Below, in pieces: positions 6,173-11,232 of a stretch of DNA of 11,232 nt; position 1 is the first letter of the stretch; each line of letters starts with the position of its first letter. Under the pieces are notes generated by a model. It made no database searches. It was given only the letters and a program-made list of their open reading frames with translations, and was not told the DNA's origin. Origin of the DNA: Bacteriovoracaceae bacterium UBA2394 (GTDB lineage: Bacteria > Bdellovibrionota > UBA2394). The stretch covers positions 1 to 11,232 of the forward strand of contig DDSI01000053.1 in the NCBI GenBank assembly GCA_002343335.1, in the 5' to 3' direction. The position numbers and the translations under genes were made by a program.

Positions 6173-6889
6173 TCAAGCTCCAGATGCAATAATTTTGAGA
6201 AAAGTGTCAGGTTTAAGACTCGCTCCGCCTACCAGCAGGCCGTCTACCCCCGGAACTTGCAAAATATCGCCGGAATTTTGGGCATTCACGCTACCCCCGT
6301 ATAGAATCCCCTTAAGGCCAGGAGCCATTCTTTTAATTTCGCCGTGCGCCTCTTCGACATCTTTAAGGCTGGCGGTCTTGCCCGTACCAATGGCCCATAC
6401 GGGTTCGTAAGCCACAAGCAGACTATCCAGGTTCTCGCCCTTCAAAACGTCCAATTGAGACTTCAAGATAGGAACAAGTTTTCCCGCATCGCGCTCAGCT
6501 TCCGTCTCTCCAATACAGAACACAATTTGAAGACCCACGCTTTTCGCCCATTTCAATTTTGCACTGAGCGACGTCGGCGTTTCAGGCACACGCTGTCTAC
6601 GCTCCGAATGTCCAATTAAAATATGCGTGACACCGATCTCTCGAATTTGAGCGGCCGACACTTCCCCAGTGAAGGCACCCTTCTCTTCCGCCGAACAGTC
6701 TTGCGCGCCAATGACTAGGCCATTTACCGTCGCACCAGTCTTCACCACTTGAGGTAAATGCACAAAGCTCGGGAAAATTCCCACTTCAATCTGCGATGGG
6801 TTCCACGCGCGCGACCCCAAGGCAGAAAAAAAAGCGCTAGCATCCGCCCCGCTCTGGGCCATCTTCCAATTTCCGTAAATATATTTCAC
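6173..6889 (-). CDS. tpiA: Triose-phosphate isomerase
   Basis: A protein of 238 residues. It interconverts dihydroxyacetone phosphate and glyceraldehyde 3-phosphate in glycolysis and gluconeogenesis. Active-site residues are all present: N7 and K9 in YGNWKM (5-10), H94 in IGHSERRQ (92-99) and E162 in AYEPVWAIGTGKTA (160-173). The phosphate-binding LYGGSVN (196-202) and LLVGGASL (218-225) are intact. It is about a dozen residues shorter than usual, with the shortening spread over loops. The start is GTG at 6889, which overlaps the pgk stop as GTGA, a typical sign of translational coupling. The stretch RVPETPTSL, where most enzymes have a YF-ETD type sequence, is a local variation in the segment after the catalytic histidine. 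Confidence 0.96.
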   Translation of the reverse strand: MKYIYGNWKMAQSGADASAFFSALGSRAWNPSQIEVGIFPSFVHLPQVVKTGATVNGLVIGAQDCSAEEKGAFTGEVSAAQIREIGVTHILIGHSERRQRVPETPTSLSAKLKWAKSVGLQIVFCIGETEAERDAGKLVPILKSQLDVLKGENLDSLLVAYEPVWAIGTGKTASLKDVEEAHGEIKRMAPGLKGILYGGSVNAQNSGDILQVPGVDGLLVGGASLKPDTFLKIIASGA

Positions 6890-8142
6890 TGAGACGAAAC
6901 CAATGCTTCTACTTCGCGATCTCTCAACTTGAGCGCTTCAAAACCAGGCAGCTCTTTGCCTTCTAAAAATTCCAACATGGCGCCGCCCCCTGTAGAGACA
7001 TGAAACAATGTCGTAAGCGCATTTTGCTGCGTAATTGCAGCCACGGTTTCTCCTCCACCGGCAATGGTTGGGATGGTATCTTTCACACTGACCAAAAAAT
7101 CCACCAAACCGAGCGTGCCCTTTGCAAATGCCGGATTTTCAAATACGCCAAGCGGTCCATTCCAAATGACGCTCTTGGCTTTCTTTAGAGTGGCTGTCCA
7201 ATTTTCCAATGTTTGCGGTCCAATATCAAAAATTGCCAATTCCTTTGCGACCGGTTGTTTTTCATGAATTTTTACAATGGTGCCTTTGTCCGTCTGAATA
7301 TCTGTCCCCGCCCGACCATCGACGGGGAAGTGAAAGTTCACACCAAGATGTTTGGCCTCTGCGAGCAGTCTTCGCGCAATGGGAAGAGCGTCCTCTTCGA
7401 TTGAACTCCCACCGAGCTGATATCCCTGTGATGCTAAGAAAGTCTGTGCCATCCGGCCGCCCACAAAAATATCCTTCGATTTCAGCATCATATTTTTGAT
7501 GACCAAAATCTTATCGGAAATTTTGGAACCTCCTAAAATCGCCATTTGCGGTTGAATGGGATGGTGCAGTGCCTGATTGAGCGCTTCCCATTCTTTTCCA
7601 AGCAAAAACCCCATGCCCTTGGTTTTTGCAAAGTGCGTGATGGCTTCAATGGATGCATGCGCCCGGTGAGACGCTCCAAACGCATCATTCACGTAGAGAT
7701 CCGCATGGGCAAAAAGTTTTTCCGCAAAATCAGAGTCATTGGCTTCTTCGCGTTCATCCAATCGAAGATTTTCAAGCAAGATAATAGTTTTGCCACCGCG
7801 GCCATCGGTCACTAATTTGCGAACTCCATCACCGATGCAATCTTCAGAAAAAAGTACTTCGCGATCCATAATCTCGGCCAATTTCTCTGCCACGGGCAGA
7901 AGCGTAAATTTCTTTCGCTTCTCTTCTTCCGAACCCTTCGGCCGGCCCCAATGGGAGGCCAAAATGACAATGCAGTTTTGCTTCAGCAGATATTCTATCG
8001 TTGGAATTGCCTGACGGATTCGAAAGTCATCGAGCACTACACCGTCTTTCATAGGCACATTGAAATCCACACGCACGAAAACTCGCCGGTGATTTTCGTC
8101 AATCCGAGCCCAGGGAAGCTCGTCGACTCTCAAAATCTTCAT
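6886..8142 (-). CDS. pgk: Phosphoglycerate kinase
   Basis: A protein of 418 residues, slightly longer than the usual 390-400. It transfers phosphate between 1,3-bisphosphoglycerate and ADP. The N-domain substrate site shows VRVDFNVP (23-30), DDFRIRQAIPTI (38-49), SHWGRPKG (63-70) and VNDAFGASHRAHAS (151-164). The C-domain nucleotide site shows GGSKISDK (204-211), IWNGPLGVFE (326-335), GGGETVAA (362-369) and HVSTGGGA (381-388). Two positions differ from the common form: SHLGRPKG has W for L at 65, and GGGD has E at 365. Both may be lineage-level. The ATG overlaps the gap stop codon as ATGA and the TGA overlaps the tpiA start, so the three enzymes are translationally chained. Confidence 0.97.
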   Translation of the reverse strand: MKILRVDELPWARIDENHRRVFVRVDFNVPMKDGVVLDDFRIRQAIPTIEYLLKQNCIVILASHWGRPKGSEEEKRKKFTLLPVAEKLAEIMDREVLFSEDCIGDGVRKLVTDGRGGKTIILLENLRLDEREEANDSDFAEKLFAHADLYVNDAFGASHRAHASIEAITHFAKTKGMGFLLGKEWEALNQALHHPIQPQMAILGGSKISDKILVIKNMMLKSKDIFVGGRMAQTFLASQGYQLGGSSIEEDALPIARRLLAEAKHLGVNFHFPVDGRAGTDIQTDKGTIVKIHEKQPVAKELAIFDIGPQTLENWTATLKKAKSVIWNGPLGVFENPAFAKGTLGLVDFLVSVKDTIPTIAGGGETVAAITQQNALTTLFHVSTGGGAMLEFLEGKELPGFEALKLRDREVEALVSSQ

Positions 8143-9206
8143 AATTTATTTCCCATCAAAAAGAGCATATCCACCATTCGATTCGAGAATCCCCACTCGT
8201 TGTCATACCAGGCCAACACTTTGACAAAAGTCTTATCCATGACCGCTGTGCAAGGTGCATCGATGGAGGATGAATAAGCCGAGCCATTGAAATCCACGGA
8301 GACAAGCTCTTGTTCACAAAATTCGAGCACACCTTTCAAGGAAGATTCTGCGGCCTTCTTTAAAACTGAATTCACCTCTTCTTTTGAGGTGGCTTTTTCC
8401 ACTTCGCAATTAAAATCCACGAGAGAAACATTAGGCGTGGGAACGCGCACTGAAATCCCGTCGATCTTTCCTTTCAATTGAGGAAGCACGAGCGCCACGG
8501 CCTTCGCGGCACCGGTCGTCGTGGGAATCATCGACAGCGCCGCCGCTCGAGCGCGTCGCATATCCGAGTGTGGCAAATCCAAAATGCGCTGATCGTTCGT
8601 ATAAGAGTGAATGGTCGTCATCGAGCCATGCACAATTTTAAAATTTTCATCGATCACTTTTGCCACGGGCGCCAAGCAGTTTGTCGTGCAAGAGGCATTA
8701 CTCACCACCTCATGCTTGCTCGGATCGAATGCATCTTGATTGATTCCGATTACGACGGTGAGGTCGGCGTCCTTCAAAGGAGCGGAATATAAAACTTTTT
8801 TGGCACCGGCCTTGAGATGGGCGGAAGTTGCCGCCTTATCTTTCAACCGGCCCGTACACTCCAAAACAACATCCACTTTGTCTGCAGCCCATGGCAATTT
8901 AGCAGGATCCGGTTGAGCGGTGATTTGGATCTTCTTTCCATTCACGGTGATGGCATTATCCGTGACTTGAACATCGCCTCCGAATTTTCCATGCACAGAA
9001 TCATACGTGAGCAAATGAGCAAGAGTTTGAGCGTCCGTAAGATCATTGATGGTGGTCACTGAAACCAATCCGTCCCGAAATTCCGGAGTTTCTGCGAGAG
9101 CTCGCAAAACACAGCGTCCAATTCGACCAAATCCATTGATCGAAATTCGAACATTTTTATTCAGTTTCGGACGAAATTGGGAGGGGGAGGATTTGGTTTG
9201 CGTCAT
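8139..9206 (-). CDS. gap: Glyceraldehyde-3-phosphate dehydrogenase
   Basis: A protein of 355 residues from the ATG at 9206. It oxidises glyceraldehyde 3-phosphate to 1,3-bisphosphoglycerate with NAD. Motifs are INGFGRIGR (23-31), INDLTDAQTLAHLL (53-66; the ND form is typical of NAD-linked glycolytic enzymes), catalytic C173 in SNASCTTNCLAP (169-180), H200 in TTIHSYTNDQ (197-206) and WYDNEWGFSNRM (333-344). It carries about 18 extra residues before the Rossmann strand (TQTKSSPSQFRPKLNKN), polar and not signal-like. A TTG two codons upstream (9212) is possible but less likely. This is the first gene of the gap-pgk-tpiA-secG-murB run. No Shine-Dalgarno is present, and the promoter seen upstream would give a nearly leaderless transcript. 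Confidence 0.96.
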   Translation of the reverse strand: MTQTKSSPSQFRPKLNKNVRISINGFGRIGRCVLRALAETPEFRDGLVSVTTINDLTDAQTLAHLLTYDSVHGKFGGDVQVTDNAITVNGKKIQITAQPDPAKLPWAADKVDVVLECTGRLKDKAATSAHLKAGAKKVLYSAPLKDADLTVVIGINQDAFDPSKHEVVSNASCTTNCLAPVAKVIDENFKIVHGSMTTIHSYTNDQRILDLPHSDMRRARAAALSMIPTTTGAAKAVALVLPQLKGKIDGISVRVPTPNVSLVDFNCEVEKATSKEEVNSVLKKAAESSLKGVLEFCEQELVSVDFNGSAYSSSIDAPCTAVMDKTFVKVLAWYDNEWGFSNRMVDMLFLMGNKL

Positions 9207-9214
9207 ATGCAAAG

Positions 9215-9231
9215 GACGCTAGAAAAGCGTC
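9215..9231. promoter_or_regulatory. Perfect dyad GACGCT-N5-AGCGTC over the gap promoter
   Basis: Two 6-bp arms (9215-9220 and 9226-9231) pair perfectly around AGAAA. The dyad covers the proposed -10 and part of the spacer, a usual place for a repressor operator controlling a glycolytic operon. If transcription started further upstream it would instead form an mRNA hairpin ending 8 nt before the gap ATG. No regulator gene is nearby. Confidence 0.45.
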
Positions 9232-9244
9232 TAAAACCTGTCAA
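9216..9244 (-). promoter_or_regulatory. Candidate sigma-70-type promoter of the gap operon
   Basis: On the minus strand TTGACA (9239-9244) is a perfect -35 element. A 17-nt spacer leads to TAGCGT (9216-9221), a weak -10 with 3 of 6 consensus bases. Transcription would begin about 3 nt before the gap ATG, which agrees with the absence of a Shine-Dalgarno. The weak -10 and the overlapping dyad suggest a regulated promoter. This is pattern-based only. Confidence 0.45.
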
Positions 9245-9273
9245 TCCCCGTCCAAGCATGCTATGCCGAGACC

Positions 9274-9477
9274 ATGGATACTTGGAGTACCCAGCAAGTT
9301 TTTAGCGTGATCGCCCTGGCACTTCTCGCCGTGATGTTCATCCTCATTCTTGTGGGCATCCTTCGCTCGAATACACGACGGCAAATCTATTGGATTGCCC
9401 TTGCCGCTTGGAGCATCTGCGGAATTGTGAGCGGAATCACCACCTACCTTTATTATTGGCATCACAATCTCCGTTAG
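9274..9477 (+). CDS. Small two-helix membrane protein, function unknown
   Basis: A reading frame of 67 residues. It begins MDTWSTQQVFSVIALALLAV and has two clear hydrophobic segments, about 8-29 and 40-61, joined by a short basic loop (RSNTRRQ, 31-37). It ends with YYWHHNLR. The positive loop between the helices predicts a hairpin with both ends outside. The hydrophobic pattern is too regular for a chance frame. It stands alone: divergent from gap and convergent with secA, whose stop is 21 bp away. No Shine-Dalgarno is seen, and only a weak TATGCC precedes it. I recognise no family. It might be a small envelope or Sec-associated protein, but that rests on location alone. Confidence 0.55.
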   Translation: MDTWSTQQVFSVIALALLAVMFILILVGILRSNTRRQIYWIALAAWSICGIVSGITTYLYYWHHNLR

Positions 9478-9498
9478 AAAGCGTGCCCGAAGTGGCGT

Positions 9499-11232
9499 CT
9501 ACTCCATCCCGGCAGCGCTGGCACCGTGACATTTCTTATATTTTTTACCGCTACCACATGGGCAAGGATCATTACGCCCCACCTTGTCCGCTTCCCGCTT
9601 AACCGTAGATGGCTTCTCTTGAGAACCAGGACCTTTGGGAGCAGAAAAAAGGTTCAATCGACGTACACGCTCAGCCCGCTCACGCTGCTCTTCTTCCATC
9701 TGCCGCTTGAGCTCTTCCCGTCGACGTTCTTCTGCTTCCGGCGAGTTTTCCTGTGCATCGCGGAATGGATCGTCGAGCTCGGGCGCCTCATTCGCCATCC
9801 GAATTCGAAAAAGCTTGGCCAAGAATTCTTGTTTAGAAAAGGCAAACATCCCTTCAAAGATGCGGAAGCTCTCACGTTGGTAATCCAAAATAGGATCTTT
9901 TTGAGCATAGCTTCGAAGATTAATTCCCTCTCTCAAATGATCGATGTCGAGAAGATGCTCTTTCCATCGATCATCGATCGTATGCAAAAGAAGCATCCGT
10001 TCCAAGCGACGCATCACCGTGCTCGAAAGCTCCGCCTCTTTTCGTTTGTATAAATTGAGGGCGCCTTCCTCCAGCACCGTGAACAGCTCTTGATCCGAAC
10101 GCGGATCCTTGTCGCTACTTAAATCTTCATTAAAGATTCGAACCAAGCCCTCTTGAAGGGCCGTCCTATCCCACTTCTCAGGGTTCGATCGCGCAGGAAC
10201 CGTCTCCAAAAGCACTGCCTCTAGAGCTTCATGAATTAGTTCTTTAATCTCGGCTTGAATATCTTCCTTAAAGAGAAGCTTTCTTCTCCAGGCGTAAATG
10301 ATTTTACGCTGATAGTTCATGATATCGTCGTACTTGAGAAGATGCTTTCGAATGTCAAAATTTCGACCTTCCACTCGCGTCTGCGCGTCTTCAATCGCTC
10401 GAGAGATCATGTTGGCCTCGATCGGCTCATCCTCTTCCATGCCGAGGAAATTCATGACTTTGAGTAAGCGCTCTCCTGCGAAAATGCGAAGCAAGTCGTC
10501 TTCCAATGAAAGGTAAAACTTTGATTTCCCAGGATCGCCCTGACGACCGGCACGGCCGCGCAACTGATTGTCGATACGACGCGATTCATGACGTTCGGTT
10601 CCAAGAATATAGAGACCGCCAATTTCTCGCACACCCGGACCCAAAACAATGTCCGTTCCCCGACCCGCCATGTTGGTGGCGATGGTGACTTGCCCCTTCT
10701 CACCTGCATGCGCGACAATCTGCGCTTCCTTTTCGTGATGTTTTGCATTGAGAACGACGTGGGGTACACCTTCGCGTTTCAATAATTCCGAAAGACGCTC
10801 CGACTTTTCAATCGACACCGTCCCGACGAGCACGGGCTGACCTTTTTCATTGCAGGCTTTGATGTCTTTAACAATCGCTCTAAATTTTGCGCGTTCATTC
10901 TTGAAAACGACGTCCGGTTCGTCGGCACGCACCATCGGCTTATTCGTGGGAATGACCGTTACTTCAAGTTTGTAAATCGACTGAAATTCTTCCGCTTCGG
11001 TGTCGGCAGTCCCCGTCATCCCAGCGAGTTTGGTGTACATCCGGAAATAATTTTGAAAGGTAATGCTCGCAAGGGTCTGATTTTCATTCGCAATCTGAAC
11101 ACCTTCTTTGGCTTCAAGCGCTTGATGCAGTCCATCGGAGTAACGACGACCTGGCATGAGTCGTCCGGTGAATTCATCCACAATGATGACTTCCCCTTCT
11201 TTGACGACATAGTCCGTATCTCGCTTGAAAAG
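9499..11232 (-). CDS. secA: Preprotein translocase ATPase SecA (partial, N-terminal part outside window)
   Basis: The last 577 residues are present; the frame stays open to the right edge. SecA is the ATPase motor that pushes preproteins through SecYEG. Visible are [20 protein letters not shown] (from about residue 16 of the fragment), the end of the preprotein cross-linking region with [16 protein letters not shown], then NBD2 with [12 protein letters not shown], the helicase motifs [10 protein letters not shown] and [13 protein letters not shown], and the helical scaffold ([32 protein letters not shown]). A charged linker ([20 protein letters not shown]) leads to the C-terminal zinc motif [13 protein letters not shown] (557-569, with C557, C559, C568 and H569), which binds SecB or the ribosome. 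Nothing appears missing within the visible part. The N-terminal Walker A and DEAD-type motifs lie off the edge. Confidence 0.98.
   Translation of the reverse strand, partial: LFKRDTDYVVKEGEVIIVDEFTGRLMPGRRYSDGLHQALEAKEGVQIANENQTLASITFQNYFRMYTKLAGMTGTADTEAEEFQSIYKLEVTVIPTNKPMVRADEPDVVFKNERAKFRAIVKDIKACNEKGQPVLVGTVSIEKSERLSELLKREGVPHVVLNAKHHEKEAQIVAHAGEKGQVTIATNMAGRGTDIVLGPGVREIGGLYILGTERHESRRIDNQLRGRAGRQGDPGKSKFYLSLEDDLLRIFAGERLLKVMNFLGMEEDEPIEANMISRAIEDAQTRVEGRNFDIRKHLLKYDDIMNYQRKIIYAWRRKLLFKEDIQAEIKELIHEALEAVLLETVPARSNPEKWDRTALQEGLVRIFNEDLSSDKDPRSDQELFTVLEEGALNLYKRKEAELSSTVMRRLERMLLLHTIDDRWKEHLLDIDHLREGINLRSYAQKDPILDYQRESFRIFEGMFAFSKQEFLAKLFRIRMANEAPELDDPFRDAQENSPEAEERRREELKRQMEEEQRERAERVRRLNLFSAPKGPGSQEKPSTVKREADKVGRNDPCPCGSGKKYKKCHGASAAGME

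Noticed and set aside
9241..9465. 74-codon minus-strand frame opposite the small membrane protein
   Set aside because: Highly polar, no domain, no ribosome site; the plus-strand frame has a regular membrane-helix pattern and is the better candidate.
9526..10053. 175-codon plus-strand frame
   Set aside because: Antisense to the conserved SecA C-terminal region; no motif or start signal.

Overview
The window reads as ordinary bacterial chromosome of moderate GC, from a motile bacterium that is probably Gram-negative. Gene content (flagellin, a PilZ protein with a helical insert, an Rsm22-type methyltransferase, a gap-pgk-tpiA-secG-murB run, secA) would fit a Bdellovibrionota or other deltaproteobacteria-like lineage. 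That placement is inference from gene style and order, not from a marker search. There are no rRNA or tRNA genes, insertion sequences or CRISPR arrays. Most genes lack a clear Shine-Dalgarno sequence; the two strong ones (GGAGGA) precede the flagellin and a small ORF just upstream of it.

Left part (1-2953, all minus strand). In transcription order: a GT4-type glycosyltransferase, a PilZ-domain protein with a long helical insert and a degenerate c-di-GMP motif, a 419-bp mostly non-coding stretch, and the 5' part of a flagellin gene that runs off the left edge. The flagellin is the most unusual item. After a normal D0/D1 N-terminal region, the variable part that would face outwards on the filament turns into FG-GAP/VCBS (integrin-type beta-propeller) repeats with two complete calcium-loop motifs. 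The upstream 419 bp holds tetranucleotide repeats, a perfect hairpin and a possible frameshifted small gene.

Middle part (3018-4825, plus strand). An Rsm22/METTL17-like methyltransferase with four candidate Fe-S cysteines is followed by lepB (signal peptidase I). lepB overlaps the convergent murB by 12 bp.

Right part (4814-9206, minus strand). gap, pgk, tpiA, secG and murB form one tight run with two 4-bp start/stop overlaps. A TTGACA-type promoter sits directly in front of gap, and a perfect dyad covers its -10 region. Divergent from gap is a small two-helix membrane protein of unknown function (9274-9477, plus). The C-terminal two-thirds of secA (minus strand) fills the right edge.

Functionally, three envelope/secretion genes (secA, secG, lepB) and one peptidoglycan gene (murB) lie close to three consecutive lower-glycolysis steps. 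The motility genes form a separate cluster on the left. Co-location of a glycosyltransferase, a PilZ protein and a decorated flagellin suggests, but does not prove, a surface/motility module.
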